A stretch of 64,000 bases of DNA, from contig JAGRHC010000001.1 of assembly GCA_020445145.1 (NCBI GenBank), forward strand, positions 156,313 through 220,312, given 5' to 3'. Shown here piece by piece: positions 24,283 through 32,364 of this stretch. This DNA is from Alphaproteobacteria bacterium. Its GTDB lineage: Bacteria > Pseudomonadota > Alphaproteobacteria > Micavibrionales > Micavibrionaceae. The position numbers and the translations under genes were made by a program. The notes below the pieces were generated by a model. The model was not told the origin of the DNA, did no database searches, and worked only from the letters and a program-made list of their open reading frames with translations. Numbering within the stretch: the first letter of the stretch is position 1; every line of letters starts with the position of its first letter.

Positions 24283-25854
24283 ATGGACGCTGCAGATAAA
24301 ATCACCAGCAGAGGTGTGGATATTCCCAAAACGTACATGAAGCATGTGCGTCCGCTGCGCGGGCGTTTTACGCACCACCGCGTCAACGAACTGCTGAGCA
24401 GCATCTATGACCCTGAAGAATACCGCCAGATGAAAGAGTCGGGTGTGGACAAGCGGATGATGTTCGGCACGAACCCGCACTATCAGGCCCTGATTATGGG
24501 TGAAGAGTTGCAAGACGATGAAGGGAATGTCCTTGTTCCCAAGATGCCGCCAAGTCTGCCGATTGCCGCATTGATCCTGCCGCGCCTGAATGAAAGCTTT
24601 AGCCTTGATGGCGCGAAAGACCCTTCGAACCAGATGAAATTCACGCCGGGCAGCAACAGTCTGCATGGGAAGTTGCTGCACAAGTATGACGAGATTGTGC
24701 TGGGGTATTCTTCACCGACCTGCTCTGCGCACTGCCGTTATTGCTACCGCCTTGACCTGTTCAACAAGGATACAGGCAAGATCAGTGTGCGCCCTGAAGA
24801 GCTGCGCGATTATATTCTGAATTATAATCAGAATTTGAAGAACAATGATGGCGTTGATCCGAAGACCGGCGCGCGGCGTTATCCGATCCGCGAGCTTTTG
24901 CTGTCGGGCGGCGACATCATGGTCTTGCCGAACCGTACGATCTATCGTTTTGCGGTTGCGGCGGGTGAGGCCGGCGTTCATATTCTGCGTCTGGGGACCA
25001 AGGAGATTGCGTTCCGTCCCGAGCGGTTCGATGATGCTCTGGTTGAAACGCTGAAGATTATTCATGAACAATTCCCGCACCTGCATATCAATTTTGTGAC
25101 GCACCTCACCCACCCGGATGAGTTTTTGATGCGGGATGAGGACAATAACTACATTCCGAACGAGAATGGTCCGGGGTATCAGTGGATGCCGATTTCGAAG
25201 GCGGCTGTCGAGCGGATGTTATCTTTGCCGTTTGTGACGCTGGAGAACCAGACTCCGATCGTTCGCAAGGTGAACGACGATTCCGAGGCGCTTCGGGTTT
25301 TGCATGAAGAAACGCGCCGGATGGGGATCAAGCCGAAATATCTTTTCCAAGGCCGCGACATTGAAGGTCACAAAGCCTTCTCCCTTCCGGTTGAGACAGC
25401 CTGGAGGCTTCATACAGATACGATGAAGGGCTTGTCTGATACGGCGCGCTCCCGTTTTTCGATGTCGACGGAATGGGGCAAGATGGAAGTTGTCAGCGTT
25501 ATTGAGGGCATCAATGATGACTGCAAGGATTTTGACATCTTGCCGCTCGCGCTCCGGATGGCATTGAAGGAAATTCTGGGTGACGGGCTGGTGATTTTCA
25601 GATCGCACCGCTCCCCGCATGAAGCGCGCTCTCAGGGCGATCTGATCATTGCAAAAAGAAACCCCGAAGCGCTGTGGATTTCCGGCTATGAAGACCGGAT
25701 TATCTATGATACAAGGCGCGGCGATGGAGAGAAATATGCTGGTCTGGTGTCTCTTTTGATCGAGAGTTTCGGTGCGGAATTCTTCGAAAAATTCGGAGAT
25801 AAAGCGGCCGGTGAAAACCCATTTGCGCCTTGGGACGTCGCCGGTGCGGCTTAA
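24283..25854 (+). CDS. KamA-family radical SAM aminomutase-like protein
   Basis: A 523-residue radical SAM enzyme of the lysine 2,3-aminomutase family. The cluster motif is PTCSAHCRYCYR (CX3CX2C), followed by LLSGGDIMVL and ILRLGTKEIAFRPERF. The PLP-Lys region, PGGGGK in classical KamA, reads STEWGKMEV here: the Lys and following V are kept but the Gly run is lost. The protein is about 100 residues longer than KamA, with an N-terminal extension and an insertion after HLTHPDEF. The substrate may therefore not be lysine. AAGGACG precedes the ATG. It is followed by an aminotransferase gene 61 bases on, suggesting a two-enzyme pathway. Confidence 0.8.
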   Translation: MDAADKITSRGVDIPKTYMKHVRPLRGRFTHHRVNELLSSIYDPEEYRQMKESGVDKRMMFGTNPHYQALIMGEELQDDEGNVLVPKMPPSLPIAALILPRLNESFSLDGAKDPSNQMKFTPGSNSLHGKLLHKYDEIVLGYSSPTCSAHCRYCYRLDLFNKDTGKISVRPEELRDYILNYNQNLKNNDGVDPKTGARRYPIRELLLSGGDIMVLPNRTIYRFAVAAGEAGVHILRLGTKEIAFRPERFDDALVETLKIIHEQFPHLHINFVTHLTHPDEFLMRDEDNNYIPNENGPGYQWMPISKAAVERMLSLPFVTLENQTPIVRKVNDDSEALRVLHEETRRMGIKPKYLFQGRDIEGHKAFSLPVETAWRLHTDTMKGLSDTARSRFSMSTEWGKMEVVSVIEGINDDCKDFDILPLALRMALKEILGDGLVIFRSHRSPHEARSQGDLIIAKRNPEALWISGYEDRIIYDTRRGDGEKYAGLVSLLIESFGAEFFEKFGDKAAGENPFAPWDVAGAA

Positions 25855-25915
25855 GGTGTTTCGAGTAAGGATATAACGGCTTTTAACTTTTTGTTTTGTG
25901 ACTTTTGCGGAGATA

Positions 25916-27274
25916 ATGATGATCAAGTTGACACAGACAATCCAAGACCTGCCCCACTCCCCGACTTTGTGGGCAAACGACCTTGTGCATCAGAAGCGCA
26001 AGAGCAATGAAACCGTTTACCACATGGGGTTTGGCGAGTCTCCTTTCCCCGTACCGGAGCGTCTGAATATTGCGCTTGGTGAGGCGGCGCACCGTAAGGA
26101 TTACCTTCCTGCGGACGGTTTACCGGAACTGATTGAGGCTGTGCGAGAATATTACCGCCCTCTTCTTGGTGATGACTATGTCGACAACAGCGATATTCTG
26201 ATTACACCGGGCAGCAAGCTTTTCCTTTACTCCGTCCAGATGGCGGTCGAGGGTGACCTTTTGATGCCGGTTCCAAGCTGGGTCAGCTACGGACCGCAGG
26301 CGCATATGCTTCACACACAAGTTGTGAAAGTGCCTGCTCGCCTTGACGATGAAGGGTATCACATCGATGCAGAGACCCTGCGCGCGGCGATCCATGAGGG
26401 GCGCAAGGCCGGGAAGAACCCGACCAAGCTGATCCTGAACGCGCCGAACAACCCGACAGGTCTTGTCATTCCGGATGCCGAGCTTGAAGCGATTGCTCAG
26501 GTTTGCCGCGAGGAAGAGATTCTGATTATCTCTGACGAGATTTACGGTCTGGTTGATTACGAGAATACCTATCGCAGCATTACCAAGTATGCGCCGGATA
26601 TCACGACGGTTTCGACCGGTCTTTCCAAGCATTTGTCTCTGGGGGGCTGGCGGATTGGCGTCGGGTTTGTGCCGAAGGCTCTTGGCGGTCTGCATGGGGC
26701 ATTGCGGGTAATTACCAGCGAAACATGGTCCTGCGTCCCCTCCCCGATCCAGAAAGCCTCTGTTGAAGCCTACAAACGTCATCAGGATGTTGAAGACCAC
26801 ATCAAGGCCTGCACGGAAGTTCATGCTCTGATGAACCGGACGATTTCGGACGGACTGAAGGCACATGGGATTATCTGTCCGCGCACGCAAGGGGCGTTCT
26901 ATAACTACCCGAATTTCGAGCCGTTCCGTCAGGGACTTGCTGCGAACGGGATTGTGACGGGACAAGATCTGCATGTGACCTTGCTTGAGAAATACAACCT
27001 CGCGCAGATTTCAGGGAAAGCTTTTGGTGAGAATGCCGATGTGCTGACCCTGCGTCTTTCCGGCTGTGATTATGACGGGGCGGTTGCTCTGGCCGCGTAT
27101 CAGGCTGGAGAAGAGCTGAATTACGCGTTCGTGCAGAAGTACGCGCCGCGTGTTATTCGGGCGATCGAGATTTTCGGTGAGTTTCTTGATGCATATGCCA
27201 AGCCGAAAACTGACTCAATGATCCCTGTTTACAGTGTTTCCGAGACACAAACTTCACGGGCCGCCCGCAAGTAA
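25916..27274 (+). CDS. PLP-dependent aminotransferase, class I/II
   Basis: A 452-residue fold-type I aminotransferase. Visible signatures: ILITPGSKLFLYSVQMA, LILNAPNNPTGLVIP, ISDEIYGLVDYE with the PLP-O3 Asp/Tyr, and the Schiff-base Lys in STGLSKHLSLGGWRIGVGF. The long C-terminal region with AQISGKAFGENADVLTLRLSG is typical. The start at 25916 was chosen because GGAG sits just upstream and the protein opens MMIKLTQ; a GTG at 25898 is in frame. Paired with the KamA-like gene, it may transaminate the beta-amino acid product or its precursor; this is inferred. Confidence 0.85.
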   Translation: MMIKLTQTIQDLPHSPTLWANDLVHQKRKSNETVYHMGFGESPFPVPERLNIALGEAAHRKDYLPADGLPELIEAVREYYRPLLGDDYVDNSDILITPGSKLFLYSVQMAVEGDLLMPVPSWVSYGPQAHMLHTQVVKVPARLDDEGYHIDAETLRAAIHEGRKAGKNPTKLILNAPNNPTGLVIPDAELEAIAQVCREEEILIISDEIYGLVDYENTYRSITKYAPDITTVSTGLSKHLSLGGWRIGVGFVPKALGGLHGALRVITSETWSCVPSPIQKASVEAYKRHQDVEDHIKACTEVHALMNRTISDGLKAHGIICPRTQGAFYNYPNFEPFRQGLAANGIVTGQDLHVTLLEKYNLAQISGKAFGENADVLTLRLSGCDYDGAVALAAYQAGEELNYAFVQKYAPRVIRAIEIFGEFLDAYAKPKTDSMIPVYSVSETQTSRAARK

Positions 27275-27300
27275 TTTGTGTTTTTGAGCTAAAAATTAAA

Positions 27301-27332
27301 TTGCCGGCTTCCCTCGAGGCCGGCAATTTTTT
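27301..27332 (+). terminator. intrinsic terminator after the aminotransferase gene
   Basis: TTGCCGGC (27301-27308) pairs exactly with GCCGGCAA (27319-27326) and six T follow. It closes the KamA-like/aminotransferase unit before rluA. Confidence 0.9.
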
Positions 27333-27361
27333 ATGCTGCGCGCGAAAGACAAGAGTAAAAT

Positions 27362-28036
27362 ATGACCGACAGGCCTTTTATATATGATCCGCCGCAGGAG
27401 CCTTTTTTAACGATCCTGTATCAGGACAAGCATCTTGTGGCTGCGCTCAAGCCTGCCGGGCTCTTGAGTGTTCCGGGCAAGCCTGCCGAGCATTCCGACT
27501 CTCTGGCGCTGCGGGTGCAGAGCCGTTTCCCACGGGCGACTGTTGTGCACCGTCTGGACCTTGCGACATCGGGGGTGATCGTGATGGCGCTGAACCTCAA
27601 GGCTCATCGCCATATCAGTATGCAGTTTGAAAAACGCGAGACGTCCAAAACTTATATCGCCCGGGTCTGGGGACACATGCAAGACGATCACGGCGAGGTG
27701 AACCTGCCGATGAAATGCGACTGGCCCAACCGCCCCAAGCAGATGGTGGATTATGTGGAAGGGCGCCCGGCGCTGACGCTATGGGATGTGGTCGCGCGGG
27801 AGGAGGAAAACGGACATGCTGTAACGCGTGTTTCCCTGAACCCGATTACGGGCCGATCGCATCAGTTGCGGGTTCATATGCTTAGTCTCGGGCACCCTAT
27901 TTTGGGGGATGATCTTTATGCGCATAAAGATGCCTATGAAGCGGCTCCGCGTATGCAGCTTCATGCGCAGAGCCTGACGTTGCGGCATCCTGTTACGGAA
28001 GAAGAAATGACCTTCGAAGCCCCCTGCCCTTTTTAA
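27362..28036 (+). CDS. rluA: RluA-family pseudouridine synthase
   Basis: A 224-residue pseudouridine synthase. The catalytic Asp lies in TVVHRLDLATSGVIVMA (HRLDxxTSG). ILYQDKHLVAALKPAGLLSVPG at the N-terminus and NPITGRSHQLRVHMLSLGHPILGDDLYA near the C-terminus are typical of RluA, which modifies 23S rRNA U746 and tRNA U32. The short length without an S4 domain supports RluA rather than RluC/D. It stands alone after a strong terminator. Confidence 0.88.
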   Translation: MTDRPFIYDPPQEPFLTILYQDKHLVAALKPAGLLSVPGKPAEHSDSLALRVQSRFPRATVVHRLDLATSGVIVMALNLKAHRHISMQFEKRETSKTYIARVWGHMQDDHGEVNLPMKCDWPNRPKQMVDYVEGRPALTLWDVVAREEENGHAVTRVSLNPITGRSHQLRVHMLSLGHPILGDDLYAHKDAYEAAPRMQLHAQSLTLRHPVTEEEMTFEAPCPF

Positions 28037-28081
28037 TCTCTGCTTTATTGCGGACCGAAGCCCGTCTATACTCCCCTGATC

Positions 28082-28771
28082 ATGACCATAGAAAAGCGAA
28101 ACACGGATTGCGATGCCTGCCTGCTGACGCGGGAGGGACGCGCTTTTGAGGATATCGGGCGCGGCATTCGCATCTGGTGGGAATTCATGCGTGGCTTTAT
28201 TGCGCTGCGCGGGGCGAAGAATTGTGTAACCATTTTTGGATCGGCGCGGTTTGACGAAAAGCATCCTTATTACCAGATGGCGTACCAGACGGCTTATGAA
28301 CTGGGCAAGGCCGGCTATACGATTATGACGGGCGGCGGGCCGGGAATTATGGAGGCTGCGAACCGTGGCGCGCGCGATGCGGGCACTTGCTCGATTGGCT
28401 GCAATATCGTTTTACCGCATGAGCAACGTCCGAACCCCTATACTGATATTCAGGTGACCTTTCGTCATTTCTTTGTACGCAAAGTGATGTTGCTGCGCTA
28501 TTCGCAGGCTTTCATCATTTTTCCGGGCGGCTTTGGCACGATGGATGAGGTTTTTGAAACCGTGACCTTGATGCAAACAGGAAAAATCCGGGACTTTCCC
28601 ATCGTTGTTATGGGGAGTGCGTACTGGCAGCATATGCGTCAGTTTCTTGTGAATACCATGCTGGAGAACGGGACGATTGATGAAAAAGATTTGAGCTTTG
28701 CCCGCCTGACGGATGATCCGAAAGACGTGCCGGAGCTGATCCGTCTGCAAAAAGTTGGTAGAACTTTATAA
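28082..28771 (+). CDS. LOG-family protein (TIGR00730)
   Basis: A 229-residue Rossmann-fold protein with both LOG motifs, GGGPGIMEAANRGA and PGGFGTMDEVFE, and the upstream VTIFGSARF. Family members release cytokinin bases from riboside monophosphates or hydrolyse nucleotide monophosphates. The N-terminal ~45 residues (CDACLLTREGR) are an extension seen in the longer bacterial subgroup. Its C-terminus is followed 28 bases later by the CDF transporter gene. Confidence 0.9.
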   Translation: MTIEKRNTDCDACLLTREGRAFEDIGRGIRIWWEFMRGFIALRGAKNCVTIFGSARFDEKHPYYQMAYQTAYELGKAGYTIMTGGGPGIMEAANRGARDAGTCSIGCNIVLPHEQRPNPYTDIQVTFRHFFVRKVMLLRYSQAFIIFPGGFGTMDEVFETVTLMQTGKIRDFPIVVMGSAYWQHMRQFLVNTMLENGTIDEKDLSFARLTDDPKDVPELIRLQKVGRTL

Positions 28772-28799
28772 CCCCTTAGAAAAACAGGAAGATCAATTT

Positions 28800-29705
28800 A
28801 TGTCCTCAGGATCAAAGAAAGTTATTCTTGCCGCTCTGGCCGGAAACTCCATGATTGCCGTTACGAAATTCGGAGCTGCGGCCTATACGGGCAGTTCGGC
28901 GATGATTTCCGAAGGGGTGCACTCTCTCGTCGATACGGGCAACCAGTTTTTGCTTTTGCTCGGAATGAAGAAAGCCGCCAAGCCCGCAGATGAGCGTTTT
29001 CCGTTTGGTCACGGGAAAGAAATCTATTTCTGGAGTTTTGTTGTCGCGATTCTCATTTTCGCTCTTGGCTCCGGGATTTCTATTTATGAAGGTATCCAGC
29101 ATATGATGCACCCTTCGGAGATGAAGAATGTCTACGTGAACTATATCGTTCTGGGGTTGTCGATCCTGTTCGAGAGCTTTTCCCTGTATATTGCGGTCAT
29201 AGAATTTAATAAGACGCGCGGCTCACAAAGTACGTTCAGGGCTGTGCGGGATGGGAAGGACCCTTCCCTCTTTGTCGTTTTGTTCGAGGATTGTGCGGCG
29301 ATGGCAGGTCTGGCCGTGGCGTTGATCGGAATTGTTATCGCGCAAATTACGGGCGCGCACTGGGTGGACGGCGCTGCGTCTGTTGTTATCGGGCTTATCC
29401 TTGGCGGAACGGCGATCTGGCTGGCGAAGGAAACCAAGGGGCTGTTGATCGGTGAAAGTGCGGAGCCGGAAACCGTTGAATCCATCCGCGCCATGGCCGC
29501 AGCACAACACGGCGTTTGCCATGTGAATGAAGTCCTCACCTTGCATATGGGGCCGGAGTTTATTCTGGTTACGATCAGCATCGATTTTGCGGATGAACTT
29601 CCAGCGGGGCAAGTCGAGCAGACGATTCAGGAGCTTGATAAAGCGATTAAAGAGAAACATCAAAGAGTTAAGCGCGTCTTTGTTGAAGCCGAGTCAAAAA
29701 AGTAG
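28800..29705 (+). CDS. cation diffusion facilitator (CDF) transporter
   Basis: A 301-residue CDF-family metal/proton antiporter. The first metal-site motif is SEGVHSLVDTGNQ (HxxxD) in TM2 and the second lies in VLFEDCAAMAG (D in TM5). PFGHGKEIYFWSF is also diagnostic, and a C-terminal cytoplasmic domain (TVESIRAMAAAQHGVCHVNEVLTLHMGP) follows. It probably exports Zn, Fe or Mn from the cytoplasm. The start at 28800 has an AGGAAG site 7 bases upstream and the usual short N-terminus, while an in-frame start at 28755 would overlap the LOG gene. Confidence 0.9.
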   Translation: MSSGSKKVILAALAGNSMIAVTKFGAAAYTGSSAMISEGVHSLVDTGNQFLLLLGMKKAAKPADERFPFGHGKEIYFWSFVVAILIFALGSGISIYEGIQHMMHPSEMKNVYVNYIVLGLSILFESFSLYIAVIEFNKTRGSQSTFRAVRDGKDPSLFVVLFEDCAAMAGLAVALIGIVIAQITGAHWVDGAASVVIGLILGGTAIWLAKETKGLLIGESAEPETVESIRAMAAAQHGVCHVNEVLTLHMGPEFILVTISIDFADELPAGQVEQTIQELDKAIKEKHQRVKRVFVEAESKK

Positions 29706-29737
29706 AATTTTTTGACTTATGTTCTTGCGTTTCGGAT

Positions 29738-29778
29738 TTGACTCATTATATTGCGAATTATACTGAGAATTATTCGCA
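29738..29778 (+). promoter_or_regulatory. putative promoter with Fur-like box for the iron-uptake pair
   Basis: TTGACT (29738-29743) and TATACT (29759-29764), 15 bases apart, form a plausible promoter. The sequence TGAGAATTATTCGCA (29764-29778) matches the 7-1-7 Fur consensus TGATAATNATTATCA at about 12 of 15 positions and abuts the -10 box. Repression by iron-loaded Fur would fit the downstream cupredoxin/FTR1 genes. Confidence 0.5.
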
Positions 29779-29809
29779 GTTGACTTTAATCAAAGACCGG
29801 GATGTTACC

Positions 29810-30523
29810 ATGCAAAAAACCACCTTCGCTCTGGCTGCGGCCCTTCTCACTTTCGGAACCGCTGCGCCGCTTTCTGTTTCTTATGCAGAAGAAGAACAAG
29901 TGGAGCGTGTCGAGCATTATCATTTCGAGCAACCCAAAGATAAAGACGCCGCCTTTACGATGCTGTCGACCACCATGGACGACATTACGAAGACGATGAC
30001 CTCCGAGGGCGATCTTGGCGAAGCGAAACTCGAAGAGATTCACAAAGACAGTTATGCCCTTGAAGCGGCGACGGATTTTCTTCGCTCCGAAGGATCTACC
30101 GATGCGGCTCTGGTTGATTCTCTGGATGAGGCTGTGCAGGCCCTTCATTATGCCTCCGAGAATGTTGAGGCAGAGCAGACCAAAGAATGGTTCGGCAAAC
30201 TTGGTCCGATTCTGGAGCAGGTTTATGCGTCCAAACAGGCAAGCGCGCCTTTGGAGAAGAAAGACTTCTATGAGATCGCGATTAAGGATCATGCTTTTTC
30301 TCCGGCCGAGATTCGCGTTCCTGCCGGCGAGAAAGTTAAGCTCAAAGTCCATAATCAGGACGCCACACCGGAAGAATTTGAAAGCCATGATCTGAACCGC
30401 GAAAAAGTGATTGCGGGTGGTCAGATTGCCACGATTTTCGTCGGGCCTCTGGAGCCTGGGAAGTATCATTATTTCGGTGAATTCAATATGGATTCAGCAC
30501 AAGGTTACATCATCGCGGAGTAA
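29810..30523 (+). CDS. periplasmic cupredoxin-domain protein of an FTR1 system
   Basis: A 237-residue exported protein: signal peptide MQKTTFALAAALLTFGTAA ending near SYAEEE, a helical middle (residues ~45-145, four-helix-like, rich in Glu), and a C-terminal cupredoxin domain (FYEIAIKDHAFSPAEIRVPAGEKV; EEFESHDL; GPLEPGKYHYFGEF). The usual type 1 copper Cys is absent, as in the iron-transport cupredoxins that accompany FTR1 permeases (P19/EfeO-like partners). It ends 7 bases before the permease gene. The start at 29810 gives the signal peptide directly. Confidence 0.85.
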   Translation: MQKTTFALAAALLTFGTAAPLSVSYAEEEQVERVEHYHFEQPKDKDAAFTMLSTTMDDITKTMTSEGDLGEAKLEEIHKDSYALEAATDFLRSEGSTDAALVDSLDEAVQALHYASENVEAEQTKEWFGKLGPILEQVYASKQASAPLEKKDFYEIAIKDHAFSPAEIRVPAGEKVKLKVHNQDATPEEFESHDLNREKVIAGGQIATIFVGPLEPGKYHYFGEFNMDSAQGYIIAE

Positions 30524-30530
30524 GAGACCC

Positions 30531-31382
30531 ATGTTCCAAACAGCCACTATCGTCTTTCGTGAAGTTCTAGAAATCGCCCTTGTGCTTAGCCTTATTCTGG
30601 CGGCCACGCGCGGGCTTCCCAACCGCTTTACGTTGACGCTTGCCGGGCTGGGGCTTGGAATTGCCGGTTCGGCGGCGATTGCTGTTTTTATCGAGCAGAT
30701 TTCCTCGGCGATTGACGGGGTCGGTCAGGAAGTTTTTAACGCCGGTGTTATGTTCCTTGCGGTTGGTTTCCTGAGCTGGACGGTGATCTGGATGAAGCGT
30801 CACGGGCGTGAGTTGGGGCAGCATATCCGCAATGTCGGGCGTGATGTTCTTGAAGGGCGCAAGCCGCTTTATGTGATTGTCAGTATTGTAGCCCTGTCGA
30901 CTTTGCGTGAAGGGTCCGAAGTTGTGCTCTTTACAAACGGGATGCTGGCGTCTGGGAATATCACGCTGTTTGCCGTTATCGGCGGTGGTCTTTTGGGTGC
31001 GGCCGGCGGCGCTCTTGCCGGGGCGATGCTTTATTTCGGGATTTTGCGCGCGGCGCAGAAGCATCTGTTTACGGTTACAAACTGGCTGTTGATTTTCCTG
31101 ACTGCCGGGATTGCGGCGCAAGGTGCGAGCTTCCTGATTGCTGCGGGGATTTTGCCAGAGCTTAGCGCTCAGGTCTGGGATACATCTGCGTTCATCTCCG
31201 GTCAGGGGATTACCGGGACCGTTCTCAAAGTTTTGATTGGGTACACGCCGCGCCCGACGGGTATGGAGCTTGTTTTCTACCTCACGGCCTTGATCGGGGT
31301 TGGCGCGGCTTACAAAGCGGTTGGCAATGCAAAGCCCGCTCCTAAAGCCGTTCCTGCTGCGACTATGGCTCCGGCAGAGTAA
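30531..31382 (+). CDS. FTR1-family high-affinity iron permease
   Basis: A 283-residue polytopic membrane protein with the two REXXE iron-binding motifs of the FTR1/EfeU family: IVFREVLEIAL in TM1 and STLREGSEVVL in TM4. About seven hydrophobic segments are visible. It imports ferric (or oxidised) iron from the periplasm, with the upstream cupredoxin protein as likely donor. The start at 30531 lies 7 bases after that gene. The C-terminal tail is Ala/Pro-rich and cytoplasmic. Confidence 0.93.
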   Translation: MFQTATIVFREVLEIALVLSLILAATRGLPNRFTLTLAGLGLGIAGSAAIAVFIEQISSAIDGVGQEVFNAGVMFLAVGFLSWTVIWMKRHGRELGQHIRNVGRDVLEGRKPLYVIVSIVALSTLREGSEVVLFTNGMLASGNITLFAVIGGGLLGAAGGALAGAMLYFGILRAAQKHLFTVTNWLLIFLTAGIAAQGASFLIAAGILPELSAQVWDTSAFISGQGITGTVLKVLIGYTPRPTGMELVFYLTALIGVGAAYKAVGNAKPAPKAVPAATMAPAE

Positions 31383-31388
31383 GTCTGC

Positions 31389-32363
31389 CTAAAACCACTT
31401 CATCTTTCTGAAGAGTAGAAGCTGGAGGATCAGGATCATCAGGCATAGCCCGAAGACGATCCAGAAGGCTTGCGGGTCGTTTGCACCCGGCATTCCGCCG
31501 ACATTGATCCCCAGCAGCCCCGTAATAAAGCCCAGAGGCAGAAAGATTGCTGCGACGATCGAGAGGACATACATGTTTCTGTTCAGGCGGTCGGACAGTG
31601 CGTTGATCAGTTCGTCCTTTACAATCTGCGCCCGCTCACGGATCGCGTCGAGGTCTTCGACATAGCGGGTGACGCGGTCGAGGTTTTCCTGAAATTTGTG
31701 TTTATGGATAGGCTCTATCCACGGGATTTCGCTCAGGCACAGGTGCGACATAATGTCCTTTTGCGGCGCGATGTAGCGGCGTAGAACGATGGCCATACGG
31801 CGAATATCGATAATCTCTTCGCGCTCGTCCGTGTCGGGTTTATCGAGGACCGCTTCTTCGATGTCGTCGGTGCGGCTATCGAGATCGGTCAGGACTTTTT
31901 CCATCCGCAGGAACAGGTTGGCCGAAAGGGCTGCGAGAAAATCTGCAGGGCCGGAAGGCCCCTTCCCCTCCTCCAGCTCATTGACGAGGTCTTTGACGGC
32001 TTTAAGGTTTCGGCGTTGAAGAGAGATAATCCGGTGCGGGTCGATCCAGATCCGGATCGAGACCATGTCTTCAGCCTCTGCGTTTTCGTTCAAGTTCACC
32101 CCGCGCAGGTTCAAGAGCATGCCCCCCTGATACTCCATGACACGCGGGCGGGTTTCGTGCGCCAGAAGCGCGTCCAGCACAAGCGGGTCCAGATAATCAC
32201 ACTGGGTTTCCAGCCAGTGCCTTGTTTCCGGCGCATTCACATCCAGGTGGACCCAGGCGAGCGTTTTGGATTTGATTTTCTTGGCGACATTCTCACCTTT
32301 GAGGGCTTTTCCGCCGCCCTTTCCGTCCAGTTCATAAGCGAAAAGGATTTGCGGCATTGTCAT
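31389..32363 (-). CDS. zntB: CorA-family zinc transporter ZntB
   Basis: A 324-residue CorA-superfamily protein. The membrane signature is GINVGGMPG, diagnostic of ZntB instead of the GMN of CorA, within two C-terminal TM helices (VAAIFLPLGFITGLLG and FWIVFGLCLMILILQL). The long cytoplasmic N-terminal funnel domain precedes it. Start 32363 (MTMPQ) is preferred because GGAAAG lies upstream; ATG 32375 is also in frame and overlaps the preceding gene's stop. It follows the MscS-type gene with translational overlap and converges on the FTR1 gene. Confidence 0.88.
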   Translation of the reverse strand: MTMPQILFAYELDGKGGGKALKGENVAKKIKSKTLAWVHLDVNAPETRHWLETQCDYLDPLVLDALLAHETRPRVMEYQGGMLLNLRGVNLNENAEAEDMVSIRIWIDPHRIISLQRRNLKAVKDLVNELEEGKGPSGPADFLAALSANLFLRMEKVLTDLDSRTDDIEEAVLDKPDTDEREEIIDIRRMAIVLRRYIAPQKDIMSHLCLSEIPWIEPIHKHKFQENLDRVTRYVEDLDAIRERAQIVKDELINALSDRLNRNMYVLSIVAAIFLPLGFITGLLGINVGGMPGANDPQAFWIVFGLCLMILILQLLLFRKMKWF

Positions 32364-32364
32364 T

